Of a stretch of DNA of 64,000 nt, positions 24,182 through 33,137 are shown in pieces. The stretch lies in assembly GCF_050433385.1 (NCBI RefSeq), contig NZ_JBNPXI010000003.1, positions 124,001 to 188,000 on the forward strand, given 5' to 3'. A program made the position numbers and the translations under genes. Source of the DNA: Brassicibacter mesophilus. GTDB taxonomy: Bacteria; Bacillota; Clostridia; Tissierellales; Proteiniboraceae. The notes beneath the pieces are model-generated. The model saw only the letters and a list, made by a program, of their open reading frames with translations, had not been told where the DNA came from and did no database searches. The stretch's first letter is position 1; each line of letters opens with the position of its first letter.

Positions 24182-25546
24182 ATGAATCGAATAGTAATAG
24201 CTGGGACTCATAGTGGCTGTGGAAAGACAACTATTAGTCTTGGAATAATGGCTGCATTAACTGAAAGAGGAAAAAGAGTAGCACCGTTTAAAGTTGGACC
24301 TGATTATATAGACCCAGGGTTTCATGCTTTTGTTACGGGAAATTCATCCCATAATCTTGATAGCTGGCTTTTATCTGAAGAAACAGTAAAATTTCTATTC
24401 CAAAGAAATATGAAAAATCATGATATAGGTGTCATTGAAGGCGTAATGGGACTATTTGATGGCTTTGGAACAGAGAAAGATCAGGGTAGTACAGCTCATG
24501 TTTCTAAGATAATAAATGCACCTGTAATATTAGTCATAGATGCTAAGGCGATGGCTTCAAGTGCAGCAGCAGTAGCACTGGGCTTTAAGCTATATGATGA
24601 AGGTGTTTCAGTAAAAGGAATAATACTCAATAGAGTTTCTGGTAAATCTCATTATGATCTATTAAAGACAGCAATAGAAAGAGATACAAAAATACCTTGC
24701 CTAGGATATTTGCCTTCAAATTTTGACATATCATTAAACAGCAGGCATTTAGGACTTATACCAGCAGAAGAAGTAGATAGCTTAAAAGAAAAAATAAAGA
24801 TGCTTACTCAGATGATTGAGCAACACATAGATCTAGATATTTTTGAAGAAATAGCTGCAAGTCCACCAGTTCCTAGCAATGTGAAAAACCCTTGTGACGA
24901 AATCAAAGGAAATGGGAACGGTATAAAGCTTGGCATAGCAAGGGACAAGGCTTTTAGCTTTTATTATCAAGACAATTTGAAGCTACTAGAAGAAATAGGC
25001 GTTGAGCTTATTCCATTTAGCCCTCTTTATGATAAGGATATACCTGATGGAATACATGGGTTATACATTGGTGGAGGATTTCCAGAAATTTTTGCAAAAG
25101 AGCTCCAAGACAATGCTGAGTTTCGTAATAGTATAAGAAAATATTTAGAAAATGGTCTTCCTGCATATGCAGAATGTGGAGGACTGATGTATTTAACTGA
25201 AAGTATTGAGGACATGGGTGGAAATAATTATAATATGGTAGGATTTTTCCCTACTAAATCTAAAATGACAAAAAGACTTCAGAGATTTGGATATGTTGAA
25301 GTGCATACTGAATCAAGAGTAGAAATAAAGGGACACGAATTTCATCGTTCAATAATTGAAACTAAGCCTGAATTAAATTACTACTATGATGTTTTTAAAA
25401 TAAGAAATAAAGAGATAGTTGATAGGTGGAAGGAAGGATTAATAAAGAAAAATACAGTTGCTGGATATCCACATGTTCATTTTTATAGTAACTTAGATTT
25501 TGTTATGGAGTTCATTGGCAAATGTAAGAAGCATATGGGCATATAA
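24182..25546 (+). CDS. cbiA: Cobyrinate a,c-diamide synthase
   Basis: 454 residues, normal length. It amidates the a and c carboxylates of cobyrinic acid from glutamine with ATP. N-terminal P-loop IAGTHSGCGKTTIS (residues 6-19), FKVGPDYIDPGFH near 38-50, IEGVMGLFDGFG near 84-95. The C-terminal amidotransferase has LYIGGGFPEIFAKEL and nucleophile C332 in AYAECGGLMYL. The late histidine PHVHFYSN is in place. Sits between the lower-ligand genes and cblT. Confidence 0.96.
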   Translation: MNRIVIAGTHSGCGKTTISLGIMAALTERGKRVAPFKVGPDYIDPGFHAFVTGNSSHNLDSWLLSEETVKFLFQRNMKNHDIGVIEGVMGLFDGFGTEKDQGSTAHVSKIINAPVILVIDAKAMASSAAAVALGFKLYDEGVSVKGIILNRVSGKSHYDLLKTAIERDTKIPCLGYLPSNFDISLNSRHLGLIPAEEVDSLKEKIKMLTQMIEQHIDLDIFEEIAASPPVPSNVKNPCDEIKGNGNGIKLGIARDKAFSFYYQDNLKLLEEIGVELIPFSPLYDKDIPDGIHGLYIGGGFPEIFAKELQDNAEFRNSIRKYLENGLPAYAECGGLMYLTESIEDMGGNNYNMVGFFPTKSKMTKRLQRFGYVEVHTESRVEIKGHEFHRSIIETKPELNYYYDVFKIRNKEIVDRWKEGLIKKNTVAGYPHVHFYSNLDFVMEFIGKCKKHMGI

Positions 25547-25641
25547 ATTTCTCAAAAGCTTTATTGTATACTTATTCTTTTTTATTCATATTCAAATTTT
25601 GGTTTAGCATTACAAAATTATTGTTTGTTAGGAGGATAAAA

Positions 25642-26154
25642 ATGAAAGCAAATGAAAGTATCGTAAGAAAAGGTAGTATTACTAGAATAACATACTGTGG
25701 AATGCTTATAGCGCTTTCAGCAGTAGGATCATTAATTAAAATACAAGGAACTATTGCATTTGATTCAATGCCAGGATTCTTTGCAGCATTATTCTTAGGA
25801 CCAGCTGCAGGAGCATTAGTAGCAGGATTAGGTCATATTTTAACAGCAGTAACAAGTGGCTTTCCTCTTACAGTACCTATGCACATTATTGTAGCCTTAG
25901 AAATGGCTTTATTTGGTTATTTATTTGGATGGATATATATAAAGAGCAATGGGATATTAGCTTCTATAGCTGCAATTATACTGAATGGTCCTGTTGCTGC
26001 TTTGATTGCAGTACCAACATCAATTATGCTTGGATTACCGTTCAATGGTTGGGCATTATTCAGTGTGGTTATCCTTCCACTTACCATTGCATCAGCGGCA
26101 AATGTTATTTTAGCGTATGTTGTTCATAAGGTTTTAAATAAAAGAATGAGATAG
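25642..26154 (+). CDS. cblT: ECF transporter S component, probable alpha-ribazole transporter CblT
   Basis: 170 residues from the ATG at 25642 (TTAGGAGGATAAAA upstream). It is a small six-helix S component: TYCGMLIALSAVGSLIKI in helix 1, then SMPGFFAALFLGPAAGALVA and AVTSGFPLTVPMHIIVALEM. S components bind a vitamin or precursor and pair with a shared EcfAAT module. Identity as CblT rests on context: it sits between cobU-cobS-cobC-cbiA and a kinase-like gene that fits CblS, inside the B12 riboswitch operon. CblT of Listeria and Geobacillus imports alpha-ribazole. Other cofactor-precursor substrates remain possible. Confidence 0.75.
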   Translation: MKANESIVRKGSITRITYCGMLIALSAVGSLIKIQGTIAFDSMPGFFAALFLGPAAGALVAGLGHILTAVTSGFPLTVPMHIIVALEMALFGYLFGWIYIKSNGILASIAAIILNGPVAALIAVPTSIMLGLPFNGWALFSVVILPLTIASAANVILAYVVHKVLNKRMR

Positions 26155-26166
26155 GAAGCTGAGATA

Positions 26167-26913
26167 ATGAAAATATCTAAATTTAGAGATTTAACACTGA
26201 TAGACATAAACAAGGATCAGATTTTAGTTATATCATGTGATTCTTGTGGTGGGATTGGTGAAAAGGAAAGAGATATAGTTAACGCGCCACCAGATATCGT
26301 AGGGTATTTTACTACACAAGTTGCATTATCAGAAGTCTTGGCAGTAGGTGCTACCCCTGTGACAGTAGTTAATACACTTGCAGTTGAAATGAATGATACG
26401 GGAAAGAAAATCATAGATGGAGTAAAAAAAGCTTTACAGCCTTTATGCTTTGATGAAAATGATATAATTACAGGAAGCACAGAAGAGAATTTTCCAGTAT
26501 GCCAAACAGCAATGGGAATTACAATCATTGGTATAGCAGATAAGAAGAATTGGAAGATACCTACTACTAAATCAGAAGAATTAGCTGTAGTGGTAGGTAT
26601 ACCTAAGGTTGGTAATGATGTTTTGGAGGATGGAGGTAAAGAGATTTTATCTATTCCCATATTGCAACAGTTAGTGAGTAATTCAGATGTTAGCGAAATA
26701 TTGCCTGTAGGGTCAAAAGGTATTTTATATGAGCTTGAACAATTAGCGGCGACAAATAATCTAAGCTTTGAATTATTTGATAACTTAGTGGTTGATATTA
26801 AAAAGTCAGCCGGACCTGCAACATGTGCAATATGTTCGATAAATCAAAGATACTTTGATAGATTTAGAGCTTCAATAGGTATACCGGTTAATATAATTGG
26901 AAGATTTGCTTAA
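26167..26913 (+). CDS. cblS: AIR synthase-related protein, probable alpha-ribazole kinase CblS
   Basis: 248 residues of the PurM/ThiL-like ATP-binding fold: LVISCDSCGGIGEKE near residues 20-34, then DIVGYFTTQVALSEVLAVGA and TPVTVVNTLAVEMNDTG, which form the dimeric ATP-binding core, and a C-terminal domain with EILPVGSKGILYELEQLA. CblS, known from Listeria and Geobacillus, phosphorylates alpha-ribazole to alpha-ribazole phosphate and belongs to this group as I recall. Direct linkage to the S component upstream (12 bp) supports the assignment. A hydrogenase-maturation HypE-like role is less likely here. Confidence 0.72.
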   Translation: MKISKFRDLTLIDINKDQILVISCDSCGGIGEKERDIVNAPPDIVGYFTTQVALSEVLAVGATPVTVVNTLAVEMNDTGKKIIDGVKKALQPLCFDENDIITGSTEENFPVCQTAMGITIIGIADKKNWKIPTTKSEELAVVVGIPKVGNDVLEDGGKEILSIPILQQLVSNSDVSEILPVGSKGILYELEQLAATNNLSFELFDNLVVDIKKSAGPATCAICSINQRYFDRFRASIGIPVNIIGRFA

Positions 26914-26966
26914 TGATATAAAAGAAAAAATCGAATTTGTAAAATAATCAATAAGGAGGTATTCAG

Positions 26967-27593
26967 TTGGACTACGTTAAAGATCCTTTTGAAATTGAAA
27001 CAAGAAGCTTTGAAATAATAACAGAAGAGCTTGGAGATAAAAAATTTGATGAAAAAGAAGCAAAAATTATAAAAAGAGTTATTCATACAACAGCCGATTT
27101 TGAATATGCAGACCTTATAGACATTCATCCTAATGCAATTGAAGCAGGAATAAATGCATTGCTAAAGGGAAGCTATATTTATGCAGATACGCAAATGATT
27201 TTTGGAGGAATAAACAAAAGAGTTCTAACTGAGCTTGGAGGAACGGTAATAAACCTTGTTCATGACGCTGAAGTAGCAAAAGAAGCCAAAGAAAGAGGCA
27301 TAACAAGATCTATGGTTAGTATTGAAAAGGCTGCACACGACGAAAGAATAAAGATATTTGCAATAGGTAATGCCCCAACAGCACTTTTTGAACTCAAGAG
27401 ACTAATAGAGCAGGAAGGAATAAAGCCTGATTTAATAATTGGAGTACCTGTTGGCTTTGTTGGAGCAAAGGAATCTAAGGATGCAATAGTTGAAACAGGT
27501 ATACCTTATATCATAACTAGAGGTAGAAAAGGTGGAAGTCCAGTAGCTGCTGCTATCATAAATGCTCTCCTATACATGATAAAGAGGATATAA
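26967..27593 (+). CDS. cbiC: Cobalt-precorrin-8 methylmutase
   Basis: 208 residues from a TTG behind AAGGAGG. It moves a methyl group from C-11 to C-12, giving cobyrinic acid. Conserved parts: IETRSFEIITEELGD near residues 8-22, RVIHTTADFEYADLI near 39-53 with the catalytic histidine, IYADTQMIFGGINKR, FAIGNAPTALFEL and IGVPVGFVGAKESK. Normal length. First of the ring-modifying genes, two bases ahead of cbiD. Confidence 0.95.
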   Translation: MDYVKDPFEIETRSFEIITEELGDKKFDEKEAKIIKRVIHTTADFEYADLIDIHPNAIEAGINALLKGSYIYADTQMIFGGINKRVLTELGGTVINLVHDAEVAKEAKERGITRSMVSIEKAAHDERIKIFAIGNAPTALFELKRLIEQEGIKPDLIIGVPVGFVGAKESKDAIVETGIPYIITRGRKGGSPVAAAIINALLYMIKRI

Positions 27594-27594
27594 C

Positions 27595-28713
27595 ATGCTA
27601 AATCAGTATATAACAAAGGGTGGCAAAAAACTCCGTTACGGATATACAACGGGTTCTTGTGCTGCTGGAGCTGCTAAGGCTGCTACAATGATGCTTTTTT
27701 TACAGCGAGCAGTAACAGAAATTGAAATAGAAACCCCTAAGGGATGGGATTTAAGCCTTGACATACATGATATAGATATAGAGAAGGATTATGTTAGCTG
27801 TTGTGTAATAAAAGATAGCGGCGATGATCCAGATTCAACAGATGGAATCAGGATTTACGCTAAGGTAGAAAAGAATGAAGGAGATACAGTAGAATTAACT
27901 GGCGGAATCGGAATAGGAAAGGTTACTAAACCAGGTCTTTCAGTAGCTGTGGGAGAATATGCTATTAATCCTGTGCCTAGACAAATGATTATGAAAGAAT
28001 TAAAAAAAGTACTACCTTCAAATAAAGGAATAAAAATTGAAATATTTGCTCCGGAAGGAGTAGAGTTAGCAAAAAAGACTTTTAACCCAAAGCTTGGAAT
28101 TGTAGGAGGGATATCGATAATAGGCACTACAGGCATAGTAGAGCCTATGTCAGAGGAAGCATTAAAGGAGTCTCTCGCAATTGAACTTTCAATGCTCAAA
28201 GCTCAAGGAGTTAAAAGAGTTATTTTTTCACCTGGTAATTATGGACGAGATTTTGGTAGAACTATTCATATAAGAGAAGATATTTTAGTTAAAACTAGTA
28301 ACTTTATTGGTTTTATGATAGATAAAGCCGTTGAATATGAATTTGAAGAGATATTGTGGGTAGGACATATTGGCAAGATGATAAAAGTGGCTTCAGGAAT
28401 ATTTAATACTCACAGTAAAACAGCAGACGGGCGAATGGAGGCACTTGCTGCATATTGCGCGTTGCAAGGCTGTTCGCAGAAACTAGTTGAAAGCATAATG
28501 AATAGTATCACTACAGAAGAAGCTATTGATTATGTATTATCTGACAACATGGAGAGTGTATTTACTTTTATAGCAGAAAGAATATCAGAAAGATGCGAAG
28601 ATAGAGCTAGAGAAAGCTTGAAGATAGGGACGGTGTTGTTTTCTTTAAAGCATGGACTTCTTGGAGTTTGCTCAAAAGGACGTCGACTTATGGAGGAATT
28701 AAAAGATGAATAA
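27595..28713 (+). CDS. cbiD: Cobalt-precorrin-5B C1-methyltransferase
   Basis: 372 residues. It methylates C-1 during anaerobic corrin formation. The family opening KLRYGYTTGSCAAGAAKAA is at residues 13-31; KDSGDDPDSTDGIRI near 64-78; TKPGLSVAVGEYAINPVPR near 104-122; and VIFSPGNYGRDFGR near 203-216. CbiD has no resemblance to the CbiF/H/L methyltransferases and exists only in the anaerobic route, so it helps fix the pathway type. Overlaps cbiE by 8 nt. Confidence 0.96.
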   Translation: MLNQYITKGGKKLRYGYTTGSCAAGAAKAATMMLFLQRAVTEIEIETPKGWDLSLDIHDIDIEKDYVSCCVIKDSGDDPDSTDGIRIYAKVEKNEGDTVELTGGIGIGKVTKPGLSVAVGEYAINPVPRQMIMKELKKVLPSNKGIKIEIFAPEGVELAKKTFNPKLGIVGGISIIGTTGIVEPMSEEALKESLAIELSMLKAQGVKRVIFSPGNYGRDFGRTIHIREDILVKTSNFIGFMIDKAVEYEFEEILWVGHIGKMIKVASGIFNTHSKTADGRMEALAAYCALQGCSQKLVESIMNSITTEEAIDYVLSDNMESVFTFIAERISERCEDRARESLKIGTVLFSLKHGLLGVCSKGRRLMEELKDE

Positions 28714-29329
28714 GATATCTGTTGTAGGATTGGGACCTGGGCATCCAGATTATATTCTACCTATAGCTATAAAGATAATTAATGAAGCAGACATAATCAT
28801 TGGTGGAAGTAGAAATCTACAAAGCATAGATACTAGTGGAAAAACAGTCTTCCCTATTACTGCTGACTTAAGCAAAGTTATAGATATTATAAAAGACAAT
28901 CATTTAAGACATAAAATAGTTGTAGTAGTTTCAGGAGATACAGGCTTTTATAGCTTGCTTAGATATTTAAAAAAGCATTTAGACAACGATATGCTTCAAG
29001 TTATACCAGGTATTAGCTCATTACAATATATGTTTGCAAGGATAGGATATAGCTGGGAGGATGCATATATAGGAAGCCTTCATGGCAGAGAAAATGATTT
29101 TGTTGATATGGTTAAAAAATATAAGAAGGTCGGACTATTAACTGATAAAAAATGGACTCCTACAAATATTGCAAAAGAATTATTATCAAAAGGAGTATCT
29201 GACAGAACTATTTATATAGGAGAAAACCTGTCTTATGATAATGAAAGAATAACAAGAGGAAGCGTTGAACAAATAGTTGATAGTAACACATATGACATGT
29301 GTGTGGTGGTGATAGTTGATGGAAAATAA
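28706..29329 (+). CDS. cbiE: Cobalt-precorrin-7 C5-methyltransferase
   Basis: 207 residues of the tetrapyrrole methylase fold: SVVGLGPGHPDYILPIA (SAM-binding first loop) at residues 4-20, VVVVSGDTGFYSLLRYL near 72-88, VIPGISSLQYMFARIGYSWE near 98-117. CbiE methylates C-5; CbiT, encoded next, methylates C-15 and decarboxylates the acetate. In aerobic organisms the two are fused as CobL; here they are separate but overlap by 11 nt. Confidence 0.95.
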   Translation: MNKISVVGLGPGHPDYILPIAIKIINEADIIIGGSRNLQSIDTSGKTVFPITADLSKVIDIIKDNHLRHKIVVVVSGDTGFYSLLRYLKKHLDNDMLQVIPGISSLQYMFARIGYSWEDAYIGSLHGRENDFVDMVKKYKKVGLLTDKKWTPTNIAKELLSKGVSDRTIYIGENLSYDNERITRGSVEQIVDSNTYDMCVVVIVDGK

Positions 29330-29912
29330 ATGGAGGCATAAAACTCCTGGGATTCCTGACGAGATGTTTATACGTGGCATGGTTCCCATGACTAAAGAAG
29401 AGGTAAGAAGTATAACAATAGGGAAATTGAGAATCAATAATAACGACATAATAGTTGACATCGGTGCTGGAACTGGGTCCATATCAATTGAAGCAGCATT
29501 ACAAGCCTTTAATGGAAAGATATATGCTGTTGAGAGAAACGAAGAAGCGGTACAGCTTATTATAAAAAACAAAGCTAAATTTGAAGTAAAAAACATCCAG
29601 ATTATTGAAGGTGTTGCACCTAGTGCACTTGAAGTTGTTCCAACAGTAGATAAGGCAATAATCGGGGGAAGTGGAGGAAATCTAAACGGTATATTTGATT
29701 GGCTTGATATGAATTTAAAACAGAATGGTAGAGCTATAATCAATGCCATCACAATTGAAACTGTGTATAAATCATTAGATAACTTAAAAAGCAGAAATTA
29801 TGATGATATTGAGGTTGTTCATGTAGCTATCTCTAAAAGTAGAAGCATAGCTAACTTGACTATGATGGAAGCTCAAAATCCAATATATATAATATCTGCA
29901 ACAAAGAGGTGA
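29319..29912 (+). CDS. cbiT: Cobalt-precorrin-6B C15-methyltransferase (decarboxylating)
   Basis: 197 residues from the ATG at 29319 (a TTG three bases earlier is in frame). Opens with KWRHKTPGIPDEMFIRG, a clear CbiT mark, followed by the Rossmann motif IIVDIGAGTGSISIEAA near residues 46-62 and IYAVERNEEAV. VDKAIIGGSGGNLNGIFD near 109-126 is the conserved loop. It acts with CbiE on the same substrate series. Confidence 0.95.
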   Translation: MENKWRHKTPGIPDEMFIRGMVPMTKEEVRSITIGKLRINNNDIIVDIGAGTGSISIEAALQAFNGKIYAVERNEEAVQLIIKNKAKFEVKNIQIIEGVAPSALEVVPTVDKAIIGGSGGNLNGIFDWLDMNLKQNGRAIINAITIETVYKSLDNLKSRNYDDIEVVHVAISKSRSIANLTMMEAQNPIYIISATKR

Positions 29913-29916
29913 TAAA

Positions 29917-30624
29917 GTGGTTGGAAAATTTTATGGAATAGGAGTCGGTCCTGGAGATCCAGAGTTAATAACAGTCAAAGCGGTAAATATATTAAAGAAT
30001 ATTGATGTTGTAGTGTGTCCGGAGGGCAAAAAGGATACTGAAAGCATTGCTTTTAATATTGCAAAAGATTATCTATCGGATGATATGCAAACATTGAAGC
30101 TACATTTTCCAATGACATACAATGAAAACACACTTAATGAAAAATGGAAGGAAAATGCACAAATAATAGCAGATGTGCTACGCTCAGGCAAGAATATAGC
30201 GTTTCTTACATTGGGTGATCCAAGTGTTTACAGCACATATATGTATCTTTTGCCCTTCTTAAGAGAGCGTGATATTGACATAGAAACTATACCAGGTATC
30301 ACATCATTTTGTGCTTCTGCAAGTAGGGTAAATATTCCTCTTGCAAGTGGAGATGAAACCTTGTGTATACTACCACTTAGGAGAGGACTAGATGGGTTAG
30401 ATGAAATATTAGATAACTTTGATAACATAGTAATTATGAAGCCATCTCATGATAATAAAAAACTTGCTGACAAGATTAACGAAAGAAAGCTAAATGATAA
30501 TTTTGTCATGATATCTAAATGTAGTAATAATGAGGAAGAAATATCTCACAGTGTTGGAAGATTAAGAGATCAGCAGGTTCCATATCTTTCAACAGTCATA
30601 ATAAAGAAAGGCGGAATTAGATGA
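29917..30624 (+). CDS. cbiL: Cobalt-precorrin-2 C20-methyltransferase
   Basis: 235 residues from a GTG behind AAGAGGTGATAAA. Tetrapyrrole methylase fold: FYGIGVGPGDPELITVKAV at residues 4-22, IAFLTLGDPSVYSTYMYLL near 92-110 and ETIPGITSFCASASRVNIPL near 121-140. The GDPSVYSTYMY loop and first position in the ring-methylation order identify CbiL among the methylases. Overlaps cbiF by 4 nt. Confidence 0.94.
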   Translation: MVGKFYGIGVGPGDPELITVKAVNILKNIDVVVCPEGKKDTESIAFNIAKDYLSDDMQTLKLHFPMTYNENTLNEKWKENAQIIADVLRSGKNIAFLTLGDPSVYSTYMYLLPFLRERDIDIETIPGITSFCASASRVNIPLASGDETLCILPLRRGLDGLDEILDNFDNIVIMKPSHDNKKLADKINERKLNDNFVMISKCSNNEEEISHSVGRLRDQQVPYLSTVIIKKGGIR

Positions 30625-31379
30625 GAAAAGTATTTTTTATAGGAGCAGGCCCTGGAGATCCCGATTTGATTACAGTGAAGGGTAAAAAAATAGTAGAGCA
30701 GTCAGATGTAATTATATATGCTGGTTCGCTAGTTAATCCCATGATAATTGATTGTAGGAAAAAAGAAGCTGAAGTATATAATAGCGCTTCTATGACACTA
30801 GATGAAGTAATAGATGTGATAAGAACTAGTGTTAATGCTGGAAAATCTGTAGCAAGAGTGCATACTGGAGATCCTAGTATATATGGTGCAATAAGAGAAC
30901 AGATAGATTTATTAGAGGAAATGGATATAGAATGTGAGGTAATACCTGGAGTAAGTTCATTCGTAGCTTCAGCAGCAGCGTTAAAAAAAGAATTTACATT
31001 ACCAGCAGTTTCACAGACCGTGATATGTACTAGACTAGAAGGAAGAACACCTGTACCAATAGAGGAGAGCTTAGACAGTCTTGCATCACATAAAGCATCA
31101 ATGGCAATTTTCCTTTCTGTGCAAATGATAGATGAAGTAGTTGAAAAGCTTAGAAAACACTATGATAAAGAAACACCTGTAGCTGTAGTGCAGAAAGCTA
31201 CATGGAGTGACCAGAAAATAGTTCTAGGAACATTGATGGACATAAGTGAAAAGGTAAAAAAAGCTGGTATAAATAAAACAGCACAAATATTAGTCGGAAA
31301 TTTCTTGGGAAATAAATATGAGCTTTCAAAGCTTTATGATAAAAGCTTTAGTCATGAATATAGGAGTGCGAAAGAGTGA
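30621..31379 (+). CDS. cbiF: Cobalt-precorrin-4 C11-methyltransferase
   Basis: 252 residues. Conserved CbiF parts: VFFIGAGPGDPDLITVKGKK at residues 4-23, IIYAGSLVNPMII near 31-43, ARVHTGDPSIYGAIREQID near 78-96 and VIPGVSSFVASAAALKKEFTLP near 106-127. Distinguished from CbiL and CbiH by YAGSLVNP. Overlaps both neighbours by 4 nt. Confidence 0.96.
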   Translation: MRKVFFIGAGPGDPDLITVKGKKIVEQSDVIIYAGSLVNPMIIDCRKKEAEVYNSASMTLDEVIDVIRTSVNAGKSVARVHTGDPSIYGAIREQIDLLEEMDIECEVIPGVSSFVASAAALKKEFTLPAVSQTVICTRLEGRTPVPIEESLDSLASHKASMAIFLSVQMIDEVVEKLRKHYDKETPVAVVQKATWSDQKIVLGTLMDISEKVKKAGINKTAQILVGNFLGNKYELSKLYDKSFSHEYRSAKE

Positions 31380-32404
31380 GATGGGCTGTATTGACACTTA
31401 CTAAAGGTGGATTAGAGCAGGCAAAAAGAATAAAAAGTATTATTTCAGAAGTAGATATATACACTCTTCCTAAATGGAAGGAAAGTCAAGTCTTTGAGAT
31501 AGAGGGCAGGCTTGAAGATTTTGTTGGTAGTATATTTGATAAATATTCTACTTTAATTTTTATAATGGCTACAGGTATTGTAGTTAGAACTATTGCAACG
31601 CACATAAAGCATAAAGCTATAGACCCAGCAATATTAGTGATGGACGAAAAAGGTGAATTTGTAATAAGTCTTCTTTCTGGTCACTTAGGAGGAGCAAACA
31701 ATGCAGCTAGATTGTTAGGTGAAAAAATAGGTGCAAAGCCTGTTATCACTACTGCTTCAGATGTAAATGACAGCATGGCAGTTGATACTATTGCTATGAA
31801 ACTAAATTGTGTATTAGATAATTTTGATGAAGCAAAAAATATAACAGCATTAATAGTTAATAAAGAAAAAGTGGGGATAAAATCAGATATTCCGATATCT
31901 TTCAATCTTCCAGAAAACATCGTTAAAGCAAATGATGATTGCAAGGACATAAAAGGAGTAATATATATAACTAACAAAAAAGAATTTAGTTTTTTTTCAT
32001 CTAAGGTTCAGATTATACCTAAAAATATAGTTGTGGGAATAGGGTGTAGAAAAGGAATACAGAAAGACCATATTGTTGAAGCTGTGAATAAATTTCTAGA
32101 TATTAATAATATTCATCCTAAAAGTATAAGACATTTTGCAACTGTTGATATAAAGCAAAACGAACAAGGGATTATTGAAGCTTCAAGATACTTTAATGTG
32201 CCACTTAAGATTATAAGCAGAGAACAGATAAAAAAAGTAGAAGAAAGCTTTGAAACCTCTGATTTTGTTAAAAAGACTATAGGGGTAGGAGCTGTATGTG
32301 AGCCTTGTGCATATCTTTCATCAACGAAAGGACATTTTATTATGAGAAAAACTTCTGCACAAGGAGTGACAGTATGTTTATTGGAGGAAAATATATATGA
32401 ATAA
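31376..32404 (+). CDS. cbiG: Cobalt-precorrin-5A hydrolase
   Basis: 342 residues; GTG start at 31376 overlapping the cbiF stop. It opens the delta-lactone of cobalt-precorrin-5A with loss of acetaldehyde, a step restricted to the anaerobic pathway. Domains: an N-terminal region ending before IFIMATGIVVRTIATHI (near residues 61-77), the core LLSGHLGGANNAARLLGEKIG near 100-120, and the C-terminal CbiG_C domain VVGIGCRKGIQKDHI near 221-235 with GVGAVCEPCAYLSS. Not fused to CbiH or CbiF. Confidence 0.95.
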   Translation: MRWAVLTLTKGGLEQAKRIKSIISEVDIYTLPKWKESQVFEIEGRLEDFVGSIFDKYSTLIFIMATGIVVRTIATHIKHKAIDPAILVMDEKGEFVISLLSGHLGGANNAARLLGEKIGAKPVITTASDVNDSMAVDTIAMKLNCVLDNFDEAKNITALIVNKEKVGIKSDIPISFNLPENIVKANDDCKDIKGVIYITNKKEFSFFSSKVQIIPKNIVVGIGCRKGIQKDHIVEAVNKFLDINNIHPKSIRHFATVDIKQNEQGIIEASRYFNVPLKIISREQIKKVEESFETSDFVKKTIGVGAVCEPCAYLSSTKGHFIMRKTSAQGVTVCLLEENIYE

Positions 32405-33137
32405 TAAAGGTAAGATATTTGTAGTTGGAATAGGGCCTGGTGATGCCGAGCATATGACTCCGGCAGCTTTAAACGCTATAGCCCAATCTGATGTCATAGT
32501 TGGGTACAAAACGTATATAAAACTGATTGAGCATCTGATTACTGAAAAAGAAGTTGCTTCATCAGGAATGAAAAAAGAAGTGGACCGCTGTGAAGAAGCA
32601 TTGAAATATGCAATTAACGGAAAAGCTGTTTCAATAGTAAGCAGTGGAGATGCAGGAGTATATGGAATGGCAGGTATAATGCTTGAGGTAGCAAATAAAT
32701 ATGAAAATGATGTAGAAGTCGAAATTGTACCTGGTATTACTTCATCGCATGCTGCTGCTACAAGTCTTGGAGCTCCAATTATGCATGATTACGTTGTAAT
32801 AAGCTTAAGTGATTTATTAACAGATTGGGATTTGATACAGAAAAGGCTACATTGTGCTGGCGATGGAGATTTTGTGACTTGTATTTATAACCCTAAGAGT
32901 AATGGAAGACCAGAGCACATAAATGTTGCAAGAGATATACTCTTAAAATACAAATCAAAGGATACTCCAGTCGGTATAGTTAGAAATGCAAAACGAAAAG
33001 GTGAAACTACTGTTATTACAACTTTGGGAAAAATGCTTGAGAATGAGATAGATATGTTCACTATGGTGATAATAGGAAACTCGAATACTTACATTAAAAA
33101 TGGCAAAATGCTTACTCCAAGGGGGTATAGATTGTGA
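32397..33137 (+). CDS. cbiH: Cobalt-precorrin-3 C17-methyltransferase (ring contraction)
   Basis: 246 residues. Tetrapyrrole methylase fold: IFVVGIGPGDAEHMTPAAL at residues 6-24, IVGYKTYIKLIEHLI near 34-48, VSSGDAGVYGMAGIMLEVA near 80-98 and IVPGITSSHAAATSLGAPIMHD near 109-130, followed by ISLSDLLTDWDLIQKRL. The last motif is diagnostic for CobJ/CbiH. Methylates C-17 and contracts the ring. Overlaps cbiG by 8 and cbiJ by 4 nt. Confidence 0.96.
   Translation: MNNKGKIFVVGIGPGDAEHMTPAALNAIAQSDVIVGYKTYIKLIEHLITEKEVASSGMKKEVDRCEEALKYAINGKAVSIVSSGDAGVYGMAGIMLEVANKYENDVEVEIVPGITSSHAAATSLGAPIMHDYVVISLSDLLTDWDLIQKRLHCAGDGDFVTCIYNPKSNGRPEHINVARDILLKYKSKDTPVGIVRNAKRKGETTVITTLGKMLENEIDMFTMVIIGNSNTYIKNGKMLTPRGYRL

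Noticed and set aside
29186..29752. 188-codon minus-strand open frame across cbiE/cbiT
   Set aside because: Both sense genes are certain; the antisense frame has no start signals.
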